From NCBI RefSeq assembly GCF_000731675.1, contig NZ_JMIT01000001.1, positions 2,712 through 66,711 of the forward strand: a stretch of DNA of 64,000 nucleotides. Direction: 5' to 3'. Below the pieces are notes generated by a model. That model was not told the DNA's origin and ran no database searches. It was given only the letters and a program-made list of their open reading frames with translations. The position numbers and the translations under genes are program-made. Shown piece by piece: positions 20,041 to 33,074 of the stretch. This stretch comes from Pseudomonas capeferrum. Lineage in GTDB: Bacteria > Pseudomonadota > Gammaproteobacteria > Pseudomonadales > Pseudomonadaceae. Position 1 is the stretch's first letter; every line of letters begins with the position of its first letter.

Positions 20041-20202
20041 TTAAGCCTTCACTGGTGGCTCCTGGCTCGGCGGGTCGCCCACTGTCGGCGGTACCGTCGG
20101 CTTGATCGGCAGCTCGTCCGGGTCTTCTTCCGGTACGGGCGGCGGCAAGCTGGGGTCGTCGATGTTGGGATCGGGTGTCTCCGGTGGAATGGGAATGTTC
20201 AT
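20041..20202 (-). CDS. Acidic proline-rich 53-residue protein
   Basis: A complete short frame reads from ATG at 20202 to TAA at 20041, with GAGG about 10 nt upstream. It encodes 53 residues, of which 19 are proline and 11 acidic, with only two lysines. It starts MNIPIPPETPDPNIDDP and ends PPSQEPPVKA. There is no signal peptide and no hydrophobic helix, so the protein is probably disordered and cytoplasmic. It is convergent with the acyl-CoA synthetase gene and divergent from glgE. I recognise no family with a known role. The low-complexity composition and a clean start support translation, but conservation was not tested. Confidence 0.6.
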   Translation of the reverse strand: MNIPIPPETPDPNIDDPSLPPPVPEEDPDELPIKPTVPPTVGDPPSQEPPVKA

Positions 20203-20343
20203 GGCCTGACCTCGCGTGGGTGAATGAAGAGGTGCTGCAGGCTCTGACTGTCAGGGGCTGCCATTCGCTCAATTTTTTTGAACCCCCACGCCCGCGCTCG
20301 GCTCTGAACCCTTACCGCCACCAGCCTAAGGGAGCAAGGTCCG

Positions 20344-22362
20344 ATGTCACGAAACGAGCCCTTCCAGAGCGTGCCTGCGGCGAATGATCACCCGGAGCAG
20401 GCCATCAGCCTGTCCCAGGCGCTGCTGGCGCCGCGCATCGTGATCGAAGGCACGCAACCCGCGCTCGACGGTGGTACGTTCGCCGTCAAGGCCATCAGCG
20501 GCCAGGCGGTCGCAGTCAGCAGCAAGGTCTACAGCGACGGCCACGACCGCCTGGCCGTGATGCTCAATTGGCGCCAGGCGAACAGCCGGCGCTGGCACTG
20601 CGTGCCGATGCAGTCGCCGGGCAATGACCTGTGGCTGGCCGAGTTCACCCCGACCGAGCTCGGCCCGCACCTGTTCAGCATCGAAGCCTGGATCGACCCG
20701 TTCGCCACCTACTGCCACGACCTGGAGAAAAAGTACCACGCCGGGGTGGAGGTGAAGCTGGAGCTGGAAGAAGGCAGGTTGATGCTGGGCAAAGGCATCG
20801 AGCTGAGCCAAGGCGCGTTGCGTGACGAACTGCAAACCGTGCAGCAGCGCTTGCCTGGGTTGAGCGCCGATGACCAAGTGGCGGTGTTTCTGTGCGAGAG
20901 CACCGCGCGGCTGATGAGCGAGGCCGAGCACCGCAGCTACTTGACCCGCAGCAGTGACTTCCCCCTCGACGTCGACCGCCCCGCCGCGCAATTCGCCAGT
21001 TGGTACGAGCTGTTTCCGCGTTCGATCACCGACAGCCCCGAGCGCCACGGCACCTTCAATGACGTGCACGAACGCCTGCCGATGATCCGCGACATGGGCT
21101 TTGACGTGCTGTATTTCCCACCCATTCATCCGATTGGCAAGCAGCACCGCAAGGGTCGCAACAATGCCTTGCAGGCAGCGCCCAGCGACCCGGGCAGCCC
21201 ATACGCCATCGGCAGCGACGAAGGCGGGCACGATGCCATTCATCCTGAATTGGGCACCCGTGAAGACTTCCGCCGCCTGGTAGCCGCCGCTGCCGAGCAT
21301 GGCCTGGAAATCGCCCTGGATTTCGCCATCCAGTGCTCCCAGGACCACCCGTGGCTCAAACAGCACCCTGGTTGGTTCAGCTGGCGCCCCGACGGCTCCA
21401 TCCGCTATGCGGAAAACCCGCCGAAGAAGTACCAGGACATCGTCAACGTCGACTTCTACGCCCCCGACGCCGTGCCTTCGCTGTGGCTGGCGCTGCGCGA
21501 TGTGGTGGTCGGCTGGGTCGAGGAGGGCGTCAAGACCTTCCGCGTCGACAACCCGCACACCAAGCCGTTGCCATTCTGGCAATGGCTGATCGCCAATGTG
21601 CGCAGCCAGCACCCGGACGTGATCTTTCTCGCCGAAGCCTTCACCAAGCCTGCAATGATGGCGCGCCTGGGTAAGGTCGGCTACGCGCAGAGCTACACCT
21701 ATTTCACCTGGCGCAACACCAAGCAGGAATTGCGCGAGTTCTACGAACAGCTCAACCAGCCACCGTGGAGCCTGTGCTACCGGCCCAACTTCTTCGTCAA
21801 CACACCCGACATCAACCCGTTTTTCCTGCACACCTCAGGGCGTGCCGGTTTTCTCATTCGCGCGGCCCTCGCCACCATGGGGTCGGGGTTGTGGGGCATG
21901 TATTCGGGCTTCGAGCTGTGCGAAGCCACACCGCTGCCCGGCAAGGAGGAATACCTCGATTCGGAGAAGTACGAAATCCGCCCGCGTGATTTCACCCAAC
22001 CCGGCAACATCATTGCCGAGATCGCCCAGCTCAACCGAATTCGCCGGCAGAACCGCGCCCTGCAGACGCACCTGGGGGTGGCGTTCTTCAATTGCTGGAA
22101 CGACAACATCCTGTACTTCGCCAAGCGCACGCCCGAGCGCGACAACTTCATCCTGGTGGCCATCAGCCTGGACCCGCACAACGCCCAGGAAGCCAGCTTC
22201 GAGTTGCCGCTGTGGGAGTTGGGGCTGGACGACAATGCCGACACGTTGGGTGAAGACTTGATGAACGGCCACCGCTGGACCTGGCACGGCAAGACCCAGT
22301 GGATGCGTATCGAACCCTGGCATCAGCCGTTTGGTATCTGGCGCATAGAAAAGGCCCGTTAG
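20344..22362 (+). CDS. glgE: Alpha-1,4-glucan:maltose-1-phosphate maltosyltransferase
   Basis: GH13 enzyme that extends linear alpha-glucan with maltosyl units from maltose-1-phosphate. The 672-residue protein has an N-terminal beta domain. The GlgE-specific block DSPERHGTFNDVHERLP precedes FPPIHPIGKQHRKGRNN. The catalytic nucleophile Asp402 is in FRVDNPHTKP and the acid/base Glu431 in FLAEAFTKP. Ribosome-binding site AAGGGAGCAAGG precedes the start. It heads the operon glgE-treS-glgB; the adjacent fused TreS-maltokinase supplies its donor. Together these define the GlgE pathway rather than classical GlgC-dependent glycogen synthesis. Confidence 0.95.
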   Translation: MSRNEPFQSVPAANDHPEQAISLSQALLAPRIVIEGTQPALDGGTFAVKAISGQAVAVSSKVYSDGHDRLAVMLNWRQANSRRWHCVPMQSPGNDLWLAEFTPTELGPHLFSIEAWIDPFATYCHDLEKKYHAGVEVKLELEEGRLMLGKGIELSQGALRDELQTVQQRLPGLSADDQVAVFLCESTARLMSEAEHRSYLTRSSDFPLDVDRPAAQFASWYELFPRSITDSPERHGTFNDVHERLPMIRDMGFDVLYFPPIHPIGKQHRKGRNNALQAAPSDPGSPYAIGSDEGGHDAIHPELGTREDFRRLVAAAAEHGLEIALDFAIQCSQDHPWLKQHPGWFSWRPDGSIRYAENPPKKYQDIVNVDFYAPDAVPSLWLALRDVVVGWVEEGVKTFRVDNPHTKPLPFWQWLIANVRSQHPDVIFLAEAFTKPAMMARLGKVGYAQSYTYFTWRNTKQELREFYEQLNQPPWSLCYRPNFFVNTPDINPFFLHTSGRAGFLIRAALATMGSGLWGMYSGFELCEATPLPGKEEYLDSEKYEIRPRDFTQPGNIIAEIAQLNRIRRQNRALQTHLGVAFFNCWNDNILYFAKRTPERDNFILVAISLDPHNAQEASFELPLWELGLDDNADTLGEDLMNGHRWTWHGKTQWMRIEPWHQPFGIWRIEKAR

Positions 22363-22406
22363 TCCCTCAGGGGCGGTGCTGAACCCGCAATTGAAAGGAG
22401 TCACCC

Positions 22407-27935
<5,529 letters not shown>

Positions 27936-27958
27936 TCGATCGGCCAACTCGGTTGCGT

Positions 27959-28075
27959 TGTAGGAGCGGCCTTGCGTCGCGAAAGGGCTGCGCAGCGGCC
28001 CCAGCAATCTCTGCGGCGAAGCTGAAATCCAGGGGCTGCTACGCACCCCGTTCGCGACGCAAGGCCGCTCCTACA
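27959..28075. repeat. Paired REP element (BIME-like), copy A
   Basis: TGTAGGAGCGGCCTTGCG at the left and its complement at the right flank ~80 nt that share GCGGCCCCAGCAATCTCTGC with copy B at 30318-30458. It lies between convergent genes. Confidence 0.88.
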
Positions 28076-28094
28076 CACAAACCGGGGTTACCGG

Positions 28095-29171
28095 CTACCA
28101 GCGCATCCGCACCCCAAGGCTGCCGATCAACCCATTCAGGTCATTGTCATCCACATCGCTGCTGTAGTCGGCACTCACAAACAACGCCACATTCGGCGTC
28201 ACCCGGGCTACCAGCCCCAACCCCAATTCCACTGTGGTCGAATACCGCGAGCTGGAAATTTTGTCGACCTGGTCCAGCTTCACCTCGTCGGCATTGCTGA
28301 AGTCATACCAGACGTTGGTCCGCACGTAGGGTTCGATCGGCATGCCACGCACCTCGTAGCGCCCGGACAACTTGGCACCGACCCGGCCGCTCCAGCTGGG
28401 CTGGCTGTCGAATGCCTGCAGCGTCTCCTCCTGCACGCGGCTGCCGGGGAAAAACTGCTGGTTGATCAACTGTGCCTGCGGCTCGATCACCCAACCCCCG
28501 CCCAGGCCGATCGGGTAGCCACCTTCCAGCGAGAAGGTCATGGCATGGCCGCTGTCGTCCAGGCGCTGGCCGCTCTCGCCACGGCCATTGATATCGATAC
28601 GCGAGCCCATGGCCACGGCATCCAGGTGCCAGCCCCGTTCATGGGTCATGCTCCAGTACACGCCCAGGCTTTCGCCACTCAGGTTCACGGCATTGCGCTG
28701 CTTGTCGCCCAGCAGCGGGCGAATGCCATTGAAGCTGCTCTGCAGGTTGTTGTGGCCAACGAAGATGCCCGCGCGGTGCACATTGCCCGCCGTGGTTTCA
28801 CGCATGAACAGGTCCGGGCCGATCATCAGTTGCTGGCTGGGGGCCTCTAACTGGTCGGGCGGCTGTGCACCGGTGCGCGGGGCGCCAGGGAAGAATTGCG
28901 ACCACTGGCTGGCGACCAGGTCGGCTACTCCCTGGTCGTGGCGCTCGGACATCTTTTCCGAGAATGCGTTGAGGGTACCGATGTTCAACCCGCTAGCGCT
29001 GACCGGGTCGAGCGATAGCTGCGGGACCGCCGCTTGTTGCAGAAAACGGGGGGAGGTCGGGTCGTCCTGCAAGTCGAATGCGAAAGTTTCCACCGGGGTT
29101 GCCAGAAGCAGCGACGTGGAAACCGCGCAGAAAATGCTGTCGAAGCGCAAGGGATTCGAGGTTCTTTTCAT
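28095..29171 (-). CDS. Autotransporter-type outer-membrane beta-barrel protein without passenger
   Basis: A 358-residue protein with a signal peptide (cleavage near VETFA before FDLQ). About 90 low-complexity residues follow, then a ~260-residue autotransporter translocator barrel with alternating amphipathic strands, ending in the terminal aromatic motif GVRMRW. The usual large passenger (adhesin, esterase or protease) is missing, so this is either a stand-alone barrel or the remnant of a larger autotransporter. GGAG precedes the chosen ATG; a start 93 nt upstream would spoil the signal peptide. It is unrelated by function to the glucan operons on either side. Substrate and role are unknown. 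Confidence 0.75.
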   Translation of the reverse strand: MKRTSNPLRFDSIFCAVSTSLLLATPVETFAFDLQDDPTSPRFLQQAAVPQLSLDPVSASGLNIGTLNAFSEKMSERHDQGVADLVASQWSQFFPGAPRTGAQPPDQLEAPSQQLMIGPDLFMRETTAGNVHRAGIFVGHNNLQSSFNGIRPLLGDKQRNAVNLSGESLGVYWSMTHERGWHLDAVAMGSRIDINGRGESGQRLDDSGHAMTFSLEGGYPIGLGGGWVIEPQAQLINQQFFPGSRVQEETLQAFDSQPSWSGRVGAKLSGRYEVRGMPIEPYVRTNVWYDFSNADEVKLDQVDKISSSRYSTTVELGLGLVARVTPNVALFVSADYSSDVDDNDLNGLIGSLGVRMRW

Positions 29172-29358
29172 GGCGGATCTCCGTAGTTTTTGTGGTACAG
29201 CCCAAGGACCTGGCCTGTTGTCACGAGCTGTACGGCAAAAACAGGGGGCGACCCAAACCAGCACGCCTGCTTTCGCAAACGCGCACGAAGGCGCGAGCTA
29301 GAGGCCCGGCGCGAGATCTTTACGACTAGATACTGTTCAGCTAAGGAGAGGTCTGGGC

Positions 29359-29484
29359 TTGCGTCAAGAAAGCGTGAAGAATCTGTTCATAGCCTGTGAT
29401 TCGGTACAAGTAGCTGATTTGTTGAGTGAAATACTCGGGGATATCGAAGTTCGCTATTTACCGCTGCTTGGCTATGAAGAATGA
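29359..29484 (+). CDS. Possible 41-residue small protein
   Basis: A frame starting at TTG 29359 lies 10 nt after a strong AAGGAGAGG and runs to TGA at 29482-29484. It reads LRQESVKNLFIACDSVQVAD and ends PLLGYEE, a plausible soluble sequence with a hydrophobic core (ADLLSEILGDIEVRYLPLL). A GTG at 29374 is an alternative start. The surrounding ~300 bp (29172-29487) is more AT-rich than its neighbours and otherwise empty. It could be the scar of a larger response-regulator-like gene. Translation is not proven; no family is recognised. Confidence 0.3.
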   Translation: MRQESVKNLFIACDSVQVADLLSEILGDIEVRYLPLLGYEE

Positions 29485-29487
29485 TTG

Positions 29488-30282
29488 CTACAGCTTGACC
29501 TCGACGGCCAGCGGCAGATGGTCGGAGAGGTGCGTCCAAGGTTTGTGCCCCAGAATCCGAGGTGCATGGCTTTCGGCGTTGCGCAGGTAGATACGGTCCA
29601 GGCGCAGCAGCGGCATGCGCGCGGGGTAGGTGCGCGCCAAGTGCCCGTGGTGGCGCTCGAACGCTTCGTGCAAGTCGTTGCGCAGGCCCAAGGTGCGATT
29701 GCCGCGCAGCTTCCAGTCATTGAAGTCGCCGGCGATGATCACCGGGGCGCCTTCCGGCAGTGATTCGAGCAACCTGCGCAGCAGCTGCAACTGTTGCTGG
29801 CGGTGGCTTTCCAATAGCGACAAGTGCACGCAGATGGCATGCACCTGGTGTGGGCCGGGCACATCGAGGATGCAATGCAACAGGCCACGGCGTTCGGGGC
29901 CGGTGATCGAGACGTCGAGGTTGCGGTGCTCGATGATCGGGTACTTCGACAGCAGGGCGTTGCCATGGTGGCCGTCGGGGTAGACCGCGTTGCGGCCGTA
30001 GGCGAAGTCGCTCCACATGCTGTCGGCGAGAAATTCGTACTGGGAGGTTTGCGGCCAACCGGGGTAGCGCGCAGCGTGGCGGTCGTGGCTGCCCAGCACT
30101 TCCTGGAGGAAGACGATGTCGGCCTGGGTACTGCGCACCGCCTCGCGCAGTTCCGGCAGGATGAAGCGCCGGTTGAAGGCGGTAAACCCCTTGTGGGTGT
30201 TGACCGTGAGTACCCGCAGCCGATGCACGGCCGGGGCCTGGTTGACGGTGGCGAAACCTGCACTGCCGGCTTCGAGGTTCAC
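29488..30282 (-). CDS. Endonuclease/exonuclease/phosphatase-family hydrolase
   Basis: A 264-residue metal-dependent hydrolase of the EEP (DNase I-like) superfamily, similar in layout to E. coli YbhP. Visible motifs are LTVNTHKGF (metal Asn), DIVFLQEVLG (catalytic Glu), AICVHLSLLESHRQQQ, IIAGDFNDW (Asp-Asn) and SDHLPLAVEV (Asp-His). The start is GTG at 30282 with GAGGAG about 9 nt upstream. The substrate could be nucleic acid, a phosphoinositide-like or lipid phosphate; sequence does not decide. It sits alone between two REP pairs, upstream of the barrel-protein gene and downstream of glgX. Confidence 0.85.
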   Translation of the reverse strand: MNLEAGSAGFATVNQAPAVHRLRVLTVNTHKGFTAFNRRFILPELREAVRSTQADIVFLQEVLGSHDRHAARYPGWPQTSQYEFLADSMWSDFAYGRNAVYPDGHHGNALLSKYPIIEHRNLDVSITGPERRGLLHCILDVPGPHQVHAICVHLSLLESHRQQQLQLLRRLLESLPEGAPVIIAGDFNDWKLRGNRTLGLRNDLHEAFERHHGHLARTYPARMPLLRLDRIYLRNAESHAPRILGHKPWTHLSDHLPLAVEVKL

Positions 30283-30317
30283 AGTGGCTCCTCTGTTAAA
30301 ACGTCACGCACGGCCTT

Positions 30318-30458
30318 TGTAGGAGCGGCCTTGCGTCGCGAAAGGGTCGCGCAGCGGCCCCAGCAATCTCTGCGGCGAAGCTGAAATTCAGCTCTGCGGC
30401 GAAGCTGAAATCCAGGGGCCGCTGCGCAGCCCTTTCGCGACGCAAGGCCGCTCCTACA
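30318..30458. repeat. Paired REP element (BIME-like), copy B, with 24-bp internal duplication
   Basis: The ends are the same as copy A at 27959-28075 (TGTAGGAGCGGCC and its complement). It contains a tandem repeat of a 24-bp unit, 30368-30391 and 30392-30415, beginning CTCTGCGGCGAAGCTGAAAT, which occurs once in copy A. Confidence 0.88.
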
Positions 30459-30483
30459 AGGGACCGGTCAGGGCCCTTCGGGT

Positions 30484-32637
30484 TCACTCTTCCTCGCGTT
30501 GCAACACCATCAATAGCATCGAGCGCCCCTTCACCTCGAACGTGCTCTCGAACGCCAAGTGCTGCCCCTTGCGCAACTCTGGCCGGTCGGTATCCACCAG
30601 GCAGCTCCAGTAATCACCGTCAGGCACGGTCGGCAACTGGAACGGCACCACGTCATGATGGGCATTGACGATCAGCAGCACCGTCGCCTCGGCGCCTGGC
30701 CGGGCGATGCCGCTGACCTGGGCACGCCCGTCGATCAACATGCCCAGGCACCGGCCATGGGGGTCTTCCCATTGCTCGACGCTCATCTCGCTGCCATCCG
30801 GCGCCAACCAGGTGACATCCTTGACCCCGATCGCCTCGTTGTAGTCGCCCACCAGAAAGCGTGAGCGGCGCAGCACCGGGTAGGCCAGGCGCAGGCGGGT
30901 CAGGCGCTTGACGAAGGCCAGCAGCGCGGCGCCCTCGTCGTCCAGGTCCCAGTTGACCCAACCGATCTCGCTGTCCTGGCAATAGGCGTTGTTGTTGCCG
31001 TGCTGAGTGCGGCTGAACTCGTCGCCGGCGACGATCATCGGCGTGCCTTGGGCAAACAACAGGGTGGCGAAGTAGTTACGCATCTGGCGCATGCGCAGGG
31101 CATTGATTTCCGGGTCGTCGGTGGGGCCTTCGGCGCCACAGTTCCACGACAGGTTGTTGTCGGTGCCGTCCTGGTTGTTCTCGTCGTTGTCCTCGTTGTG
31201 CTTGTTGTTGTAGGACACCAGGTCGCGCAAGGTGAAACCATCGTGGGCGGTGACGAAATTGACCGAGGCATAGGGGCGCCGGCCGCGGTTGTTGAACATG
31301 TCGCCCGACGCGGTCATGCGCGAAGCGAAGTCGGCCAGCTGGCCTTCGTCACCTTTCCAGAACGCCCGCACGGTATCGCGGAAGCGGTCGTTCCACTCGG
31401 CCCAGCCGGGCGCGAAGTTGCCCACCTGGTAGCCACCGGGGCCGCAGTCCCAAGGTTCGGCAATCAGCTTGACCTGGCTCAGCATCGGGTCCTGGCGGCA
31501 GGCGACGAGGAACCCGTGGCGTTCGCTGTAGCCGTCATGGTAACGGCCAAGGATGGTCGCCAGGTCGAAGCGGAAGCCATCCACGTGCATCTCACCGGCC
31601 CAGTAACGCAGTGAGTCGGTGACCAGTTGCAGCACGCAAGGGTGGCTCAGGTCCAGGGTATTGCCGGTGCCCGAATCGTTGATGTAGTAACGCTTGTCAT
31701 CGGGCATCAGGCGGTAGTAGGAGGCGTTGTCGATGCCGCGCATGGACAGCGTCGGGCCACGCTCGTTGCCTTCGGCAGTGTGGTTGTAGACCACATCCAG
31801 AATCACCTCCAGGCCGGCGTCATGCAGGTGCGCAACCATCTCCTTGAATTCGGCGATCTTGCCGCTGGCCAGGTAGCGGGGGTGGGGGGCGAAAAAGGCA
31901 ATGCTGTTGTAGCCCCAGTAATTGTTGAGGCCCTTGTCCAGCAGGTGCTGGTCGTTGACGAAGGCGTGGATCGGCAGCAGTTCGATGCTGGAAACGCCCA
32001 GGTCCTTGATGTGCTTGAGCAACTCGTCATTGGCAAGGCCGGCGAAGGTCCCGCGCAGCGCTTCGGGCACCGCCGGGTGGCGCATGCTGATGCCGCGGGT
32101 ATGGGCTTCGTAGAGGATGGTGCGCTCCCACGGTATCTGCACGCGCTGATCGCGGCCCCAGGTGAAGGCCGGGTCGATAACCTTGCATTTGGGCACGAAG
32201 GGCGCGCTGTCACGCTCATCGAACGACAGGTCGCCGTCGGGGTGGCCGATGGTGTAGCCGAACAGGGCCTCGGACCATTTCAGGCTGCCGACCAGTTGCT
32301 TGGCGTAGGGGTCGATCAGCAGTTTGTTGGGGTTGAAGCGGTGGCCGTTCTCGGGCTCGTAAGGGCCGTAGACGCGGTACCCGTAGACCAGGCCCGGGTG
32401 CGCGTCGGGCAGGTAGCCGTGGTAGATCTCGTCGGTGTACTCGGGCAGTTCGATGCGTTCGATTTCCTGTTCGCCGCTGGAGTCGAACAGGCACAGCTCA
32501 ACCTTGGTGGCATTGGCCGAGAACAGGGCGAAGTTGACCCCAAGCCCGTCCCAGGTGGCGCCGAGGGGGAAGGGCATACCTTCGCGAATGCGCGATGGGG
32601 CGACTGACCGGGTTTTCTTCGGGATGCGGGGGCTCAT
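30484..32637 (-). CDS. glgX: Glycogen debranching enzyme (isoamylase type)
   Basis: Hydrolyses alpha-1,6 branches of limit glucan, releasing linear maltooligosaccharides for MalQ and TreY. The 717-residue GH13 protein has an N-terminal CBM48 (PLGATWDGLGVNFALFSANA). The core contains DVVYNHTAEGNERGPT, the nucleophile in DGFRFDLATILG, the acid/base in KLIAEPWDCGPGGYQ, and VNFVTAHDGFTLRDLVSY. It is the last gene of the leftward glgA-treZ-malQ-treY-DUF2934 cluster, separated from the DUF2934 gene by a REP element of ~110 bp, so it may be transcribed at a lower or separate level. Confidence 0.95.
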   Translation of the reverse strand: MSPRIPKKTRSVAPSRIREGMPFPLGATWDGLGVNFALFSANATKVELCLFDSSGEQEIERIELPEYTDEIYHGYLPDAHPGLVYGYRVYGPYEPENGHRFNPNKLLIDPYAKQLVGSLKWSEALFGYTIGHPDGDLSFDERDSAPFVPKCKVIDPAFTWGRDQRVQIPWERTILYEAHTRGISMRHPAVPEALRGTFAGLANDELLKHIKDLGVSSIELLPIHAFVNDQHLLDKGLNNYWGYNSIAFFAPHPRYLASGKIAEFKEMVAHLHDAGLEVILDVVYNHTAEGNERGPTLSMRGIDNASYYRLMPDDKRYYINDSGTGNTLDLSHPCVLQLVTDSLRYWAGEMHVDGFRFDLATILGRYHDGYSERHGFLVACRQDPMLSQVKLIAEPWDCGPGGYQVGNFAPGWAEWNDRFRDTVRAFWKGDEGQLADFASRMTASGDMFNNRGRRPYASVNFVTAHDGFTLRDLVSYNNKHNEDNDENNQDGTDNNLSWNCGAEGPTDDPEINALRMRQMRNYFATLLFAQGTPMIVAGDEFSRTQHGNNNAYCQDSEIGWVNWDLDDEGAALLAFVKRLTRLRLAYPVLRRSRFLVGDYNEAIGVKDVTWLAPDGSEMSVEQWEDPHGRCLGMLIDGRAQVSGIARPGAEATVLLIVNAHHDVVPFQLPTVPDGDYWSCLVDTDRPELRKGQHLAFESTFEVKGRSMLLMVLQREEE

Positions 32638-32689
32638 GGCGGTCCTCGTGTGGCCGTGGTGAAGGGGGAAACAGTGCAGCGTCTGTGCC

Positions 32690-32802
32690 GTCTTCTTCGC
32701 GGGGCGAGTCGGATCGCCGCACCGCCGCTCCCACAGGGAGGGTGCAGGCCTGACTGTGTGGGAGCGGCGGTGCGGCGATCCGACTTGCCCCGCGAAGAGG
32801 CC
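32690..32802. repeat. REP pair between glgX and the DUF2934 gene
   Basis: Two long arms, CTTCTTCGCGGGGCGAGTCG... and its near-complement ending GCGAAGAGGCC, form an extended hairpin around GGGAGGGTGCAGGCCTGAC. It lies inside the operon and may uncouple glgX expression. Confidence 0.85.
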
Positions 32803-32811
32803 GGTACAGGT

Positions 32812-33057
32812 TTAACCAGCAGCTGGCTTCTTCACCGCGCGAGGCTTCTTCACCGCTGCAGGTTTCTGAACCGGCTCTGCCGCTACCTTAGGCTTGGCCG
32901 GCGCTTTCTTGCGTGGCGCTGCCTTGGGTGCGAGCGCTTCAGCCTCGGCGAGCTTGCGCGCCATGTCCCAGTGGCGCTCCTCCTCACCGACCGGCTTACC
33001 TTCCGATTCCCAGATCTGGTAGGCAAATTCACGAATACGTTTTTCATCGACACTCAT
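32812..33057 (-). CDS. DUF2934 protein with Lys/Ala/Pro-rich tail
   Basis: An 81-residue protein. The N-terminal ~45 residues match the DUF2934 fold (EKRIREFAYQIWESEGKPVG, then EEERHWDMARKLAEAEAL). The last ~35 residues are a basic Lys/Ala/Pro tail with PKKAP-like repeats resembling histone H1 or AlgP tails. DUF2934 proteins are often found in glycogen and trehalose operons but have no known activity. AGGAG lies 7 nt before the second of two adjacent ATGs, so the start is set there; the first would add one Met. It is 17 nt behind treY. It may bind nucleic acid or glucan through the tail; this is inference. Confidence 0.82.
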   Translation of the reverse strand: MSVDEKRIREFAYQIWESEGKPVGEEERHWDMARKLAEAEALAPKAAPRKKAPAKPKVAAEPVQKPAAVKKPRAVKKPAAG

Positions 33058-33074
33058 CATGACGCTCCTGATGC

